DNA of 64,000 nucleotides, taken from assembly GCF_018129085.1 (NCBI RefSeq), contig NZ_JAAGBB010000003.1:178421-242420 (forward strand), in the 5' to 3' direction. Source of the DNA: Plastoroseomonas hellenica (GTDB taxonomy: Bacteria; Pseudomonadota; Alphaproteobacteria; Acetobacterales; Acetobacteraceae). The notes below the pieces were generated by a model, which was not told the DNA's origin, made no database searches, and saw only the letters and a program-made list of their open reading frames with translations. Positions within the stretch are counted from its first letter, which is position 1, and each line of letters starts with the position of its first letter. This document shows, piece by piece, positions 26,922 through 37,054 of this stretch. The position numbers and the translations under genes are program-made.

Positions 26922-27622
26922 GTGACGGCGCATTGGTCCTCTTCTCCGGCGGCCAGGACAGCGCGACCTGCCTCGCCTGGGCGCTCGACCGCTTCGCACG
27001 GGTCGAGACTATCGGCTTCGACTACGGCCAGCGGCACGTGGTGGAACTCGCGGTGCGCGATGCGTTCCGTGCCGAGTTGCTCCACGCCTTCCCTCGCTGG
27101 GCGGCGAAGCTCGGTGAGGATCATGTGCTGGCGCTCGATGCGCTGCGCGCGATCTCCGACACGGCGCTGACCCGCGACACCGCGATCACCATGCAGACGA
27201 ATGGGCTGCCCAACACCTTCGTTCCCGGGCGCAACCTGCTGTTCCTGACCTTCGCGGCGGCGCTGGCTTATCGCCGCGGGCTGAAGCACATCGTCGCGGG
27301 CGTCTGCGAGACCGATTACTCCGGCTATCCCGATTGCCGCGACGACACCATCAAAGCGCTGCAAGTGGCGCTGAATCTCGGGATGGAATCCCGCCTGCTG
27401 CTGCACACACCGCTGATGTGGCGCGACAAGCCGGCGACCTGGGTGCTGGCCGATGCCCTTGGTGGGCGCACCCTCACCGCACTGGTGGAAGAGCATACCC
27501 ATAGCTGCTACCTGGGCGACCGCAGCACCCGCCATCCCTGGGGCTATGGCTGCGCCACCTGCCCGGCCTGCGATCTCAGGCGCAAGGGCTGGGAGAACTG
27601 GAAGGCCGCCCATGCTGGATGA
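26918..27622 (+). CDS. queC: 7-cyano-7-deazaguanine synthase QueC
   Basis: A 234-residue ATP-dependent enzyme that converts 7-carboxy-7-deazaguanine to preQ0. The PP-loop SGGQDS lies at residues 10-15 and four cysteines (197, 212, 215, 218) form the zinc site. [18 protein letters not shown] near residue 104 is typical. The ATG overlaps the queG stop. In the window it acts upstream of QueF; queD, queE and folE are not in the window. Confidence 0.97.
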   Translation: MSDGALVLFSGGQDSATCLAWALDRFARVETIGFDYGQRHVVELAVRDAFRAELLHAFPRWAAKLGEDHVLALDALRAISDTALTRDTAITMQTNGLPNTFVPGRNLLFLTFAAALAYRRGLKHIVAGVCETDYSGYPDCRDDTIKALQVALNLGMESRLLLHTPLMWRDKPATWVLADALGGRTLTALVEEHTHSCYLGDRSTRHPWGYGCATCPACDLRRKGWENWKAAHAG

Positions 27623-28172
27623 CCGCCGCCGCCGCGAAGGCGCGCTCTTCCTGATCGCCTTCGGGCTCTGCATCCCCGCCGCCAATTGGCTGATCGGGCA
27701 TGCCGGCACGGTCTGCGTGCCCGGCGGACCCTGCCTGATCCCGGTGGCACCGGGGCTGGTGGCGCCGTCCGGCGTGCTGATGATCGGGCTCGCACTGGTG
27801 CTGCGGGACCTGGTGCAGCGCCGGCTCGGGCTGCGCTTCGCTTTCGCGGCGGTCGTGGCCGGCACCGCGCTCTCTGCACTGCTGGCGCCGCCGGCGCTGG
27901 TGCTGGCTTCCGCCGCCGCCTTCCTGGTGAGCGAGACCGCGGATCTCGCGGTTTATACCCCCTTGCAGCGGCGTGGGCTGGTGCTGGCGGTCCTCGCCTC
28001 CTCCGTCGCCGGGCTGGTGGTGGACAGCATCGTCTTCCTGACGTTGGCCTTCGCCAGCCTCGCCTATCTGCCGGGCCAGGTCGTCGGCAAGGCCTGGATG
28101 GTGCTGGCGGCGCTGCCGCTGATCCATTGGCTGCGCCGGCGGGACGAGCGGCTAGGCCTCACGCCGGCCTGA
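27612..28172 (+). CDS. VUT family protein, putative queuosine precursor transporter (YhhQ-like)
   Basis: A 186-residue membrane protein with about five to six predicted helices. [20 protein letters not shown] near residue 49 and [15 protein letters not shown] near residue 110 match the VUT/DUF165 family, in which YhhQ imports preQ0/preQ1. It overlaps queC by 11 bases and ends the queuosine operon. Presence beside queC and queF suggests both de novo synthesis and salvage. No experimental support here. Confidence 0.85.
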   Translation: MLDDRRRREGALFLIAFGLCIPAANWLIGHAGTVCVPGGPCLIPVAPGLVAPSGVLMIGLALVLRDLVQRRLGLRFAFAAVVAGTALSALLAPPALVLASAAAFLVSETADLAVYTPLQRRGLVLAVLASSVAGLVVDSIVFLTLAFASLAYLPGQVVGKAWMVLAALPLIHWLRRRDERLGLTPA

Positions 28173-28220
28173 ACCGCGCGGCGTTCCGCATCGGGCGCGA
28201 TACCGCATAGGATGCCTGCC

Positions 28221-29039
28221 ATGGATGCTTTCATCTGCACCGCCTGCGGCACCCAGCACGCGCCGAGCGAGGTGCCGCCGGCCGCCTGCGCCATCTGCGA
28301 GGACGAGCGGCAATATGTGCCGCCTTCTGGCCAGGGCTGGACCACCCTCGCCCGCCTGGGCCGCAGCCACATGGCGACCTTCCGGCAGGAGGCAGGCTTG
28401 CTCGGCATCGGCATGGCACCGCATTTCGGCATCGGCCAGCGGGCGCTGCTGGTGCGGACGCCGCAGGGCAATATCCTGTGGGACTGCGTCAGCTTGATCG
28501 ATGACGCCATGGTCGCGATCATCCAGGGCCTCGGCGGCCTCGCCGCCATCGCGATCTCCCACCCCCACTACTACACGACGATGGTGGAATGGAGCCGCCG
28601 CTTCGGCGGCGTGCCCGTGCACCTGCACGCGGCGGACCGGGAATGGATCATGTGGCCCGATCCCTGCGTCGTGCTCTGGGAAGGCGACAGCAAGGCCCTG
28701 GCGCCGGGCGTGACCCTGGTCCGGGCCGGCGGCCATTATCCGGGCGGCGCCGTGCTGCATTGGGAAGCCGGCGCCGGCGGCAAGGGGGCGCTGCTGAGCG
28801 GCGACCTGCTGCAGGTCATGCCGGATCGCCGGCATCTCGGCTTCATGCGGTCCTATCCCAACCTGATCCCGCTCGGCGCTGCGGCGCTGCGTGGCATGGC
28901 GGCCCGCCTAGCCCCCTTCCGCTACGATGCCATCCACGGCGCCTTCTGGGACCGGGTAATCACACAAGACGGCGAGGCCGCCGTCGCGCGCTCCATGGAA
29001 CGGCATATCGCCTGGCTTGAGCGGACGGATGCCGGGTAG
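28221..29039 (+). CDS. MBL-fold metallohydrolase with N-terminal zinc-ribbon-like segment
   Basis: A 272-residue protein. Residues 5-25 hold a rubredoxin/zinc-ribbon-like CTAC...CAIC pair. The rest resembles a metallo-beta-lactamase fold, but the metal motif is degenerate: the usual HxHxDH appears as HPHYYTT near residue 117, while GGHYPGGAVLHW and GDLLQVM follow at the expected places. Start chosen at 28221 because AGGA sits eight bases upstream; a start three codons earlier is possible. Function is unknown. It follows the queuosine operon after 48 bp. Confidence 0.75.
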   Translation: MDAFICTACGTQHAPSEVPPAACAICEDERQYVPPSGQGWTTLARLGRSHMATFRQEAGLLGIGMAPHFGIGQRALLVRTPQGNILWDCVSLIDDAMVAIIQGLGGLAAIAISHPHYYTTMVEWSRRFGGVPVHLHAADREWIMWPDPCVVLWEGDSKALAPGVTLVRAGGHYPGGAVLHWEAGAGGKGALLSGDLLQVMPDRRHLGFMRSYPNLIPLGAAALRGMAARLAPFRYDAIHGAFWDRVITQDGEAAVARSMERHIAWLERTDAG

Positions 29040-29119
29040 CGCCGGCGCGCGAACCCCAGTAGCGGCCATGGTTCCGTTGGCGTATCATCGCCTCGGCTGA
29101 GCGACCCGGCCGAGGACCC

Positions 29120-29797
29120 ATGACCTTCGGAAGCGACAGTATCGTCAGTCTTCAGCGATTCCTGAACGGCAAGCTGCAGCCGTCGCCGAATCTTGCTCTC
29201 GACGGCGTCATGGGTCCACAGACCCGCGAGGCTTTGCAGCGCTATGAGGAGGTCCGTGCCCGCGTGGGCACCGACGGCGCGCTGATCGATGCCCACCTCC
29301 ACCGCGACCATGTCTGGAGCGGCGCCCCCGACGGCTGGGACGAGGCCCCGGGAAGCCAGGAAACCCTGGAGGCCGGCGGGCCGCATGTTTGGATGGCGAT
29401 CGCGGAAGGCGAGATCGGGGTCTCGGAAGCCACCGGCAGGGGCAGCCATGCGGCGCAGATCGAAGCCTATCGCCAGGCGGCCGGACGCGGCGACGGGGCC
29501 GAATGGTCCTCCGCCTTCGTGAACTGGGTGCTACGCAAGGCGGGCCATATCGGGACCGGCAGCGCCGAAGCGCGGAGCTGGATCGGTTGGGGCATGGCCT
29601 GCGAGCCGCGCTACGGTGCCGTCACAGTGCTGCGCACCGCGCCGGGCAGCGGCGCGGGCTTCCATGTCGGCTTCCTGACTTCGGTGCAGTCCAGCAAGGT
29701 GCGGTTGCTCGGCGGTAGCCAGAACGACAAGGTGAAATTCGCGAATTTCCCGTCCGCTCGCTACGAGCCGATCGCCTATCGCTGGCCGCCGCAATAG
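29120..29797 (+). CDS. TIGR02594-like peptidoglycan hydrolase homologue with N-terminal peptidoglycan-binding domain; nucleophile Cys replaced by Ser
   Basis: A 225-residue protein. Residues 5-45 match a PG-binding-1-like helix set (SLQRFLNG, DGVMGPQTREAL). Residues 90-225 match the TIGR02594/CHAP-NlpC-like family: WMAIAEGEIGV, then WSSAFVNWVLRKAG, SAEARSWIGWG and GFHVGF with His182. The family motif is usually WCSAF; here residue 130 is Ser (codon TCC at 29507-29509), one base from TGC. No signal peptide, so it may be cytoplasmic until exported otherwise. It may be catalytically dead, or use serine. Confidence 0.8.
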   Translation: MTFGSDSIVSLQRFLNGKLQPSPNLALDGVMGPQTREALQRYEEVRARVGTDGALIDAHLHRDHVWSGAPDGWDEAPGSQETLEAGGPHVWMAIAEGEIGVSEATGRGSHAAQIEAYRQAAGRGDGAEWSSAFVNWVLRKAGHIGTGSAEARSWIGWGMACEPRYGAVTVLRTAPGSGAGFHVGFLTSVQSSKVRLLGGSQNDKVKFANFPSARYEPIAYRWPPQ

Positions 29798-29812
29798 GGC
29801 GTGGTCGGCGGA

Positions 29813-30982
29813 CTACCGGTAGACCTTGCGGTAGAGCGCCTCGATCTCCGCCGCATCCGGCACCCGCGGGTTGTTGGCCGGGCTGCCGGAGGCCAATGCC
29901 TGCTGCGCCATGGTCGGGATCAGGCCATCCCATTTGGCGGCATCGATGCCGTGACGCTCCGGCGTCGGCACCGCCAGGTCGCGGTTGAGCGCGGTCAGCT
30001 CTTCCACCAGCTTGGCGCCGGCTGCCTGATCGCCCTCGGCGGCGCTGGCAACACCCATCGCACGCGCGGCCTCGGCGTAGCGCGGCAGCGCGTCATTGAG
30101 GCCGAAGGCGGTGACGGCGGGCAGCAGCATGGCGTTGGAGAGGCCGTGCGGCACATGGAAATGCGCCCCGATCGGCCGCGACATGCCATGCACCAGCGCG
30201 ACAGAGCTGTTGGAGAAGGCGAGGCCCGCGAAGGTCGCGCCCTTCATCATCGTGGCCCGTGCCATGGCGTTGCGCGGCTCGGCATAGACGGTGCGCAGGT
30301 TGGGCGCGATCAGGCGCATGGCGCGCAGTGCGTATTCGTCGCTCTCGTCATTGGCGCGCTTGCTGACGAAGGCTTCCAGCGCATGGGTCAGGCTGTCGAT
30401 GCCGGTATCGGCCGTGGTGCGCGGCGGTACGCTGAAGGTCAGCTCATAATCGACGATGGCCGCGAGCGGCAGCGCCCCCAGCCCTGCGATCAGCATCTTC
30501 TCGTCGCGCTCGGTGTCGGTGATGACGGTGAAGCGCGTCGCCTCGCTGCCCGTCCCGGCCGTGGTCGGCACGCAGATCACCGGCAGTGCCGCCGCATTGG
30601 CCTGCGCCGGCACCTTGAAGTCGCGCATCTTCGCGCCGGCGGGTGCCGCGGCCAGGATCGCCATGGCCTTGGCGGTGTCCATCGGGCTGCCACCGCCGAA
30701 GCCCAGCAGGCAGTCGAATGTGCCCGATTTCAGGATCGCGACGCCGGCTTCGATCACCGTGTCGGTCGGATCCGGCACCGTGTCGGAGAAGAGAACCGGG
30801 TCGATGCCCGCGGCGCGCAGCGGCGCCGCCAGCGCGCGCTCCACAGTGCCGGAAGAGACCATGAAGGGGTCGGTGACCACGAGCGGGCGCGAGAGGCCGA
30901 ACTGCGCCAGCACCTCCGCGGCCTTGGCGACGGCACCGCCACCGATCAGCAGCAGGCGCGGGGACTGGAAGCTGGTGATCAT
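29813..30982 (-). CDS. Iron-containing alcohol dehydrogenase family protein (maleylacetate-reductase-like alternative)
   Basis: A 389-residue group III dehydrogenase. GFGGGSPMDTAKAMA near residue 93 and PTTAGTGSEAT near residue 137 are family marks; iron ligands come from DTGIDSLTHALEAF near residue 193 and HGMSRPIGAHFHVPHG near residue 264. GGAGGAG precedes the ATG. It is the last gene of the nine-gene operon from 40388. It likely oxidises or reduces an alcohol made by the amidohydrolases or aldolase; the substrate is unknown. Confidence 0.88.
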   Translation of the reverse strand: MITSFQSPRLLLIGGGAVAKAAEVLAQFGLSRPLVVTDPFMVSSGTVERALAAPLRAAGIDPVLFSDTVPDPTDTVIEAGVAILKSGTFDCLLGFGGGSPMDTAKAMAILAAAPAGAKMRDFKVPAQANAAALPVICVPTTAGTGSEATRFTVITDTERDEKMLIAGLGALPLAAIVDYELTFSVPPRTTADTGIDSLTHALEAFVSKRANDESDEYALRAMRLIAPNLRTVYAEPRNAMARATMMKGATFAGLAFSNSSVALVHGMSRPIGAHFHVPHGLSNAMLLPAVTAFGLNDALPRYAEAARAMGVASAAEGDQAAGAKLVEELTALNRDLAVPTPERHGIDAAKWDGLIPTMAQQALASGSPANNPRVPDAAEIEALYRKVYR

Positions 30983-31005
30983 GGGCGTTCTCCTCCGCCG
31001 CCGGA

Positions 31006-32067
31006 TTACACCGCCGCCCGTGCCTTCGCAAAGAGCGCGAGGCGCCGTGCCGCCGCCGGTGCGAAGCCCGCACCGGTGTCGCTGATCGCTTCCGGCAGGG
31101 TCTCCGCCAGATGGCAGGCGACCTGATGGCCATCCGCCAAGGGGCGTAGCGCCGGGTCCTGTTCCCGGCAGATCGCCTGGGCGGCAGGACACCGGGTATG
31201 GAAGCGGCAGCCGGGCGGGATCGCCATCGGGCTCGGCACGTCACCGCCGAGCGGGGTTACGCGGCCGCGCCGCTGCGGATCGGGATGCGGGATCGCGGCC
31301 AGCAGCGCCCGCGTATAGGGATGGCGCGGCGCGGCAAAGAGGGCGCGCTTCGACGCCACCTCCAAGATGCGGCCGAGATACATCACGGCGACCCGGTCTG
31401 CGACGTGCTTCACCACGGCCAGATCATGCGCGATGAAGAGGTAGGCCAGCCCAAAGCGACGCTGCAGATCCTTCAGCAGGTTCACCACCTGCGCCTGGAT
31501 CGAGACGTCGAGCGCCGAGACAGGCTCGTCGCAGACGATCAGCTCCGGCTGCATGCTGAGCGCGCGGGCGATGCCGATGCGCTGGCGCTGCCCGCCGCTG
31601 AACTCATGCGGGAAGCGCGCCGCGTGGAAGGGCGCTAAGCCGACCAGGCCCAGCAATTCCTCCACCCGGGCACGGCGGGACGCGGCGTTGCCGATGCCGT
31701 GTACCGCCATGGGCTCCGCGATCGCGTCGCCGACATTCAGGCGCGGGTTGAGGCTGGCATAGGGGTCCTGGAAGACGATCTGCGCGCGGCGGCGGAGCGC
31801 CCGCAGCGCCGCGCCGCCGATCCGCGTGACATCCCGGCCGTCGAAGTGGATCGATCCGGCGGAGGGCTCGATCAGACGCAGCGCCAGCCGCGCCGTGGTG
31901 GATTTGCCGCAGCCGGACTCGCCCACCAGCGCCAGGGTCTCGCCCCGGTTCACGGCGAAGGAGACACCGTCGACGGCGCGCACCGTTCCCACCTGGCGGG
32001 CGACGACGATGCCGCTCTTCACCGGGTAATGCTTCGCGAGATCGCGGACTTCCAGCAGCGGCGTCAT
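31006..32067 (-). CDS. Peptide/opine ABC transporter ATP-binding protein (DppF/OppF type)
   Basis: A 353-residue ATPase. Walker A is GESGCGKST at 49-57, signature [14 protein letters not shown] near residue 158, and a C-terminal oligo-HPY extension contains a CRFHTRCP motif typical of peptide transporters. It forms a heterodimer with the ATPase encoded immediately upstream and drives the DppBC-like permease. It overlaps that gene by four bases. Confidence 0.93.
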   Translation of the reverse strand: MTPLLEVRDLAKHYPVKSGIVVARQVGTVRAVDGVSFAVNRGETLALVGESGCGKSTTARLALRLIEPSAGSIHFDGRDVTRIGGAALRALRRRAQIVFQDPYASLNPRLNVGDAIAEPMAVHGIGNAASRRARVEELLGLVGLAPFHAARFPHEFSGGQRQRIGIARALSMQPELIVCDEPVSALDVSIQAQVVNLLKDLQRRFGLAYLFIAHDLAVVKHVADRVAVMYLGRILEVASKRALFAAPRHPYTRALLAAIPHPDPQRRGRVTPLGGDVPSPMAIPPGCRFHTRCPAAQAICREQDPALRPLADGHQVACHLAETLPEAISDTGAGFAPAAARRLALFAKARAAV

Positions 32068-33065
32068 GCGGCATTGCCCAGCGCGAGGGAGGCCTCGATC
32101 GGCGCGCGAATGCAGGCGGCCTCATGCGCATCGGCGATGTCGCGCAGCGGCGGCGGCGCGGCATTGCAGGGGCTGATGGCGAAAGGGCAGCGCGGCGCGA
32201 AGCGGCAGCCCGGCGGCAGCGCGAAGGGCGGTGGCACGCTGCCTTCGATGGCCAGCAAGGTCTCCCGCTCCTCATCGAGGCGCGGGATGGAGCCGAGCAG
32301 GCCGAGCGTATAGGGGTGCTGCGGATCCTCGAAGATCGCGCGCGCCGGGCCGCGCTCCGCCACGCGGCCGGCATACATGACCGCGACCTCGTCGGCCATT
32401 TCCGCGACCACGCCGAGGTCGTGGGTGATGAGGATGATGCTCATCCCCGTCTCGGACTGCAATTCCCGCAGCAGGTCGAGGATCTGGGCCTGCACGGTGA
32501 CGTCGAGAGCCGTCGTCGGCTCATCCGCGATCAGCAGCTTCGGGCTGCAGGCAAGCGCCATCGCGATCATGACACGCTGGCGCATGCCGCCGGAGAGCTG
32601 GTGCGGATATTCGGTGAAGCGGCGCTCCGGTGCCGGAATCCGTACCCGGGCCAGGGCCGCGATGGCGCGGTCGCGCAGCTCGGCGGCGCCGGCGCGCGGC
32701 TCATGCGCGCGCATCGCTTCCATGATCTGGTCGCCGATGCTGTGCACGGGATTGAGGCTGGTCATCGGCTCCTGGAAGATCATCGCGACCTCCCTGCCCC
32801 GCACGTCGCGCATCTCGGCCTTGGGCAGCGTCAGCAGGTCACGCCCTTCCAGCAGCACACGCCCGGCGGCGACGCGGCCGGGCGGCGGCACCAGCCGCAT
32901 GACGGAGAGTGAGAGCATCGACTTGCCGCAGCCGCTCTCGCCCACGATGCCGAGGGTGCGGCCGCGCGGGACCGACAGCGAGACGCCGTCCACCGCCGCG
33001 ATCTCGCCCATGCCGCTGCGGAAGACCGTCCGCAGCCCCTCGATGCTCAGAAGCGCTTCCGTCAT
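32064..33065 (-). CDS. Peptide/opine ABC transporter ATP-binding protein (DppD/OppD type)
   Basis: A 333-residue ATPase with Walker [10 protein letters not shown] at 42-50, signature [14 protein letters not shown] near residue 158, and a [10 protein letters not shown]-terminal motif. The two ATPases form the motor of the importer. The start overlaps the SsnA-like amidohydrolase stop as ATGA. In the operon the permease and receptor genes lie upstream of an amidohydrolase, splitting the transporter genes in two groups. Confidence 0.93.
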   Translation of the reverse strand: MTEALLSIEGLRTVFRSGMGEIAAVDGVSLSVPRGRTLGIVGESGCGKSMLSLSVMRLVPPPGRVAAGRVLLEGRDLLTLPKAEMRDVRGREVAMIFQEPMTSLNPVHSIGDQIMEAMRAHEPRAGAAELRDRAIAALARVRIPAPERRFTEYPHQLSGGMRQRVMIAMALACSPKLLIADEPTTALDVTVQAQILDLLRELQSETGMSIILITHDLGVVAEMADEVAVMYAGRVAERGPARAIFEDPQHPYTLGLLGSIPRLDEERETLLAIEGSVPPPFALPPGCRFAPRCPFAISPCNAAPPPLRDIADAHEAACIRAPIEASLALGNAA

Positions 33066-34495
33066 GCCCAGCGGAAGGTCGTCGGTGCGATCTGCTCGGC
33101 GCTGCGGTGCGCCCAGTCGCGCTGCGGCACCTGGCCTTCGATGCGCTTCTGCGCCTCATGCAGATGCGCGGCCGCGGCGCGATAATCCATGGTCAGCACC
33201 TCACCATTCTCGACCACCTTGCGGCCGTCGACATAGACGGCTTTCAACGCGTCGTCGCCCGCCGCATAGATCAGGCTCCGCAGCGGATCGCGGGCAGGGC
33301 GCATGCGCGGATGGGTGACGTCCACCAGGGAGAAATCGGCCCGGCAGCCGGCGGCGAGACGGCCGATATCGTCGCGTCCGAGCGCCACGGCACCGCCGAT
33401 GGTCGCGGCATGGAACAGGTCCGCCGAGGTGAGCGTGCGCGGATCGGTCGCCTGGGTGCGGGCGATATAGGCCGCCAGCCGCATCTCATCCAGCATGTTG
33501 TGCGGGTAGGTGTCGGTGCCGAGGCCGAGATTCACCCCCGCCCGCCGATAGCGGCCGATATCCTTCAGCGCGATGCCGCGTCGCGCGAAGACCGTCGGAC
33601 AATGCGCGACGGTGGTGCCGGTCTCGGCCAGGCGGTTCAGATCGGTGCGGGTGTGCCAGGGCGTGGAGGGGTGATCGTCGAGGAAGATGCCATGCCCGAT
33701 GATCGCCCGCTCCGACAGCAGACCCATGCTGTCGAGCCAACCGATCGGGGTATAGCCATGACGGCGGGTGATCTCATGGAACTCGACCACCGACTGCGCC
33801 GCGTGGATCTGCCAGGAGACGCCGCGTGCCTTGGCCTCCTGCCGGCTCTCGCGCAGGAGCGTTTCGGAACATGTGTCGATTTGCGCCGGCACGACCATGC
33901 CGAAGAGGCGGCCGCATTCATGCTGTTCGGCGCGCTCGATCAGGGTCAGCGCCTCGGCCATCGCCTTCTCGCCGGCCTTCTCGTCCCATTCATATTCGAC
34001 GACATGGCCGTTCTTCGTGAACCAGCGGGCGGAGCGGAACATCGGCGCGATGCAGACCCGCATGCCGGCTTCGGCCAGGAGGTCGAGCCAGCCGGGATGG
34101 GCCATGGATAGGTCGGCGACGGTGGTGACGCCGGAGAGCAGCAATTCGCTCATCGCGACGCGGACGCAGGAGGGCACGGCGTCGGCATCGGCGCGGAAGA
34201 TCGGCAGGTATTCGTAAAGGGAGGAGTTGTAGAGGCCTGGCGTCCCCACCTCATCGGTGAAGCCCTTGTTCATGGGCTCGCTCGACGGATGGGAATGGAT
34301 GTTCACGAGGCCGGGCATGATCATCAGGCCCTTGCCATCGATCACCGCATCGGCGGCACCGTCATAGCCGCGGCCGACGAAGGTGAGGACGCCGTCGCGA
34401 AAAGCGACGTCGGCATCCGAGAGATAGACGTGTTCCTTCGCGGCTGCGTCCCATGCGATCGCCAGGTCGGCGTTGCGGATCAGCGTGGTGGTCAT
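33062..34495 (-). CDS. Amidohydrolase family protein (SsnA/atrazine chlorohydrolase/guanine deaminase-like)
   Basis: A 477-residue metal-dependent hydrolase. [10 protein letters not shown] near residue 75, [14 protein letters not shown] near residue 240, GHGIFLDDH near residue 284, and [11 protein letters not shown] near residue 336 give the metal-binding His set and the late Asp. The ATG at 34495 is preceded by GGGGAGG; longer in-frame sequence upstream belongs to another gene's opposite frame. It probably deaminates or dechlorinates a purine, triazine or other N-heterocycle. Transport genes surround it. Confidence 0.87.
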   Translation of the reverse strand: MTTTLIRNADLAIAWDAAAKEHVYLSDADVAFRDGVLTFVGRGYDGAADAVIDGKGLMIMPGLVNIHSHPSSEPMNKGFTDEVGTPGLYNSSLYEYLPIFRADADAVPSCVRVAMSELLLSGVTTVADLSMAHPGWLDLLAEAGMRVCIAPMFRSARWFTKNGHVVEYEWDEKAGEKAMAEALTLIERAEQHECGRLFGMVVPAQIDTCSETLLRESRQEAKARGVSWQIHAAQSVVEFHEITRRHGYTPIGWLDSMGLLSERAIIGHGIFLDDHPSTPWHTRTDLNRLAETGTTVAHCPTVFARRGIALKDIGRYRRAGVNLGLGTDTYPHNMLDEMRLAAYIARTQATDPRTLTSADLFHAATIGGAVALGRDDIGRLAAGCRADFSLVDVTHPRMRPARDPLRSLIYAAGDDALKAVYVDGRKVVENGEVLTMDYRAAAAHLHEAQKRIEGQVPQRDWAHRSAEQIAPTTFRWA

Positions 34496-34563
34496 GATAC
34501 CCAGTGCCTCCCCTCGGTGGCGCCCTCCGGAAGCAGGCCCGGACGGCGCCATCCATGATTGCT

Positions 34564-36156
34564 TCAGCGTGTCAGGCGGATGTCGAGGCCCTTGTACAGC
34601 CCGACACCATAGATGCCATGCGCGCGGACGCCCTCGGTACGTTGGCTGGCGGCGAGCCAGAGATTCTCGCGCGCGATCGGCAGCCAGACATTGTTCTCCG
34701 CGATGATGCGCTGTGCTTCGGCGATGGCTGCCTGACGCGTTGCCGCATCCAGCGCGGTCTTTGCCGTGTTCAGCGCCGCGTCGGTGCGCGGATCCGACCA
34801 GTTCATCCGGTTCGGCGTCGGCCGGTTGCGGCTGTCGAAATAGAGCGCGAAGCCATCGGTCGCAGAGATATAGGGGTAGGACATCACGAAGGCATCGAAT
34901 TCCTGGGTGGCGAGCCGCCCCCAGCCGACGGTCGCATCCCAAAGCTGGATGCGCATCTCGATGCCGACGCGGCGGAGATCGGCCTGGATCGCTTCGGTGA
35001 ACTGGCGCGATTCCGTGGTCTGCAGCCCATAGAGCAGGAAGCTGGCGCGCTGCCCGTCCTTTACCCGGACGCCGTCGGGGCCGACGCGCCAGCCGGCCTC
35101 GTCCAGCACCCGACGGGCTGCGGCGGGATCGAATTGCGGCACCAGCCGCGCAGCCTCTTCGCTGTAGCCGGCGGTGTTCGGGTTCAGATAGGCAGTGGCA
35201 GGGGAGGCGTTGCCGAACCACACCGCCTGTACGATCGCCGCCCGGTTCACCGCCAAGTTGATGGCACGCCGGACCGCCGGGTCGCTGACCACCGGCTTGT
35301 CGACCTTGAAACCCATGAAGTAGTCCCAGAAGTAGTTCTCCTGGCGTGTCATGCGGATGGTCGGCACGTTGCGGAGCTGCTGGATCGCGATGTTCGGGAT
35401 GTACTGGGTGACGTCGCCCTGCCCGGTCTGCAGCGCGGCGAGGCGCGTGTTCGCCTCCGGGATCACGCGCCAGATCACGCGATCCACCTGGGGCGAGCGG
35501 TTCTGATAGATCGGCGGCCCCCAGGTGTAGTTGGGATGGCGCTGCAGCACCATCTCCTGCCGCGGCGTCCAGCTCACCCAGCAATAAGGACCGGTGCCGT
35601 TGAAGCCCTGGCTGCCAAAATTCTGGCCCAGCCGCTCGACCGTGCTGCGATCGACGATCGAGGCGAAGAACAGGGTGAGCTGATAGAGCAGCTCGCCGAA
35701 AGGTTCGGTGAGCTCGTACTCGACGGTGTGGTCGTCGATCGCGCGCACTTCCCGCACCGGGCCGGCGCGCCAGCGCACCGGGCTGCGGTTCGCGGGGTCG
35801 ACCCAGCGCATGATCGAATAGGCGACGTCCTGCGCGGTCATCGGGCGGCCGTCGCAGAAGGTGACGTCGCGGCGCAGGTGGAAGGTATAGGTCTTGCCGT
35901 CCGGGCTGATCTCCCAGCGCTCGGCGAGGCCGGGGCGGACGGTGCGCATGTCCCAGTCGAGGGAGACGAGCGTATCGGACATCATATAGACGACTTCGCC
36001 GGCGCCCCGCGCGGTCGAGCGAATCGGGTCGTAGTTGTCGGCATCAATCTCACGCAACACGACCAGCGTGTTGCGCGGCGCCGCCTGGGCCAGCGCATCG
36101 CCGGCCGGCAACGCGGCCGCCAATGCGAGCATCGCGCCCGCGAGCAGCTTCTTCAT
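34564..36156 (-). CDS. ABC transporter substrate-binding protein, family 5 (DppA type)
   Basis: A 530-residue periplasmic receptor. The signal peptide MKKLLAGAMLALAAALPAG ends near residue 24. SBP_bac_5 features include VVLREIDADNYDPI, a YTFHLRRDVTFCDGRPM motif, AVNRAAIVQAVW and long C-terminal lobes. A GGGGGAG site lies upstream of the ATG at 36156. Ligands of this family are oligopeptides, opines and nickel chelates; the amidohydrolases nearby argue for a nitrogenous small molecule. Confidence 0.92.
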   Translation of the reverse strand: MKKLLAGAMLALAAALPAGDALAQAAPRNTLVVLREIDADNYDPIRSTARGAGEVVYMMSDTLVSLDWDMRTVRPGLAERWEISPDGKTYTFHLRRDVTFCDGRPMTAQDVAYSIMRWVDPANRSPVRWRAGPVREVRAIDDHTVEYELTEPFGELLYQLTLFFASIVDRSTVERLGQNFGSQGFNGTGPYCWVSWTPRQEMVLQRHPNYTWGPPIYQNRSPQVDRVIWRVIPEANTRLAALQTGQGDVTQYIPNIAIQQLRNVPTIRMTRQENYFWDYFMGFKVDKPVVSDPAVRRAINLAVNRAAIVQAVWFGNASPATAYLNPNTAGYSEEAARLVPQFDPAAARRVLDEAGWRVGPDGVRVKDGQRASFLLYGLQTTESRQFTEAIQADLRRVGIEMRIQLWDATVGWGRLATQEFDAFVMSYPYISATDGFALYFDSRNRPTPNRMNWSDPRTDAALNTAKTALDAATRQAAIAEAQRIIAENNVWLPIARENLWLAASQRTEGVRAHGIYGVGLYKGLDIRLTR

Positions 36157-36181
36157 ATTCCTGATCTCCCCCGGTTCCCTG

Positions 36182-37054
36182 TCATACGCGCAGCCTTGGA
36201 TCCAGCGCATCGCGCAGCGCGTCCCCCAGCAGATTGAAAGCCAGCACCACCAGGAAGATGGCGACCGAGGGTATGACCGCGATGTGCGGCGCGAAAAAGA
36301 GGAAGGTGCGACCCTCGCTCGCCATCGCACCCAGCTCCGGGATCGGCGGCTGGGCACCGAGGCCGAGGAAGGAGAGCGCGGAGCCGAGCAGGATCACCTG
36401 CCCGAAGCGCAGCGTCGCGAAGACGAAGATCGCGGAGAGGCAATTCGGCGCCAAATGCCGCCAGATGAGGCGGAGGTCGGACATGCCGGTGGCGCGCGCC
36501 GCCTCGATATAGTCCTGCCGCATCACCACCAGTGCAGAGCCGCGCACGATGCGCGCCATCAGCGGCACCGTCGCGACCGAAAGCGCCAACACCACGGCGA
36601 GGATCCCCGGGCCCAGGATGGCGGCGATCGCCAGGCCGAACAGGATCGCCGGGAAGGACAGCATGATGTCGACCAGCCGCATGATCGGTGCATCCAGCCA
36701 GCGCTGGTAGAAGGCGGCCAGGAAGCCGAGGATCGCGCCGATGCCGCCGCCCAGGATCACCGCCGCGAAGCCCATCAGCAGCGACATGCGCATGCCGTAG
36801 AGCAGCCGGGTGATCAGGTCCCGCCCCTGCGCATCCGCGCCGAGCGGCAGTCCTTCGCTGCCCGGCGGCTTCATGGCGCTGGATAGGTCGTTGTCGAAGG
36901 GATCGGTCGGCGCCAGCAGCGGCGCGAAGATCGCCGCCAGGATGACCAGCACCACGAAAGCCAGGGCCGCCGCGGCCGCGGGATCGCGGGTCAGGCGGCG
37001 CAGCAGGCCGGGGCGCGGCGGCGCGATGATGACGGGTGCCGTGGTCGCGCTCAT
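36182..37054 (-). CDS. ABC transporter permease (DppC type)
   Basis: A 290-residue membrane protein with an N-terminal extension plus about six predicted helices. The region DYIEAARATGMSDLRLIWRHL near residue 184 is the coupling EAA loop contacting the ATPases. The ATG overlaps the stop of dppB by four bases. DppB and DppC together form the transmembrane channel. Confidence 0.92.
   Translation of the reverse strand: MSATTAPVIIAPPRPGLLRRLTRDPAAAAALAFVVLVILAAIFAPLLAPTDPFDNDLSSAMKPPGSEGLPLGADAQGRDLITRLLYGMRMSLLMGFAAVILGGGIGAILGFLAAFYQRWLDAPIMRLVDIMLSFPAILFGLAIAAILGPGILAVVLALSVATVPLMARIVRGSALVVMRQDYIEAARATGMSDLRLIWRHLAPNCLSAIFVFATLRFGQVILLGSALSFLGLGAQPPIPELGAMASEGRTFLFFAPHIAVIPSVAIFLVVLAFNLLGDALRDALDPRLRV

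Noticed and set aside
34496..35584. In-frame extension upstream of the SsnA-like amidohydrolase
   Set aside because: It would overlap the DppA-type receptor gene in another frame; the ATG at 34495 has a ribosome site and matches the family N-terminus.
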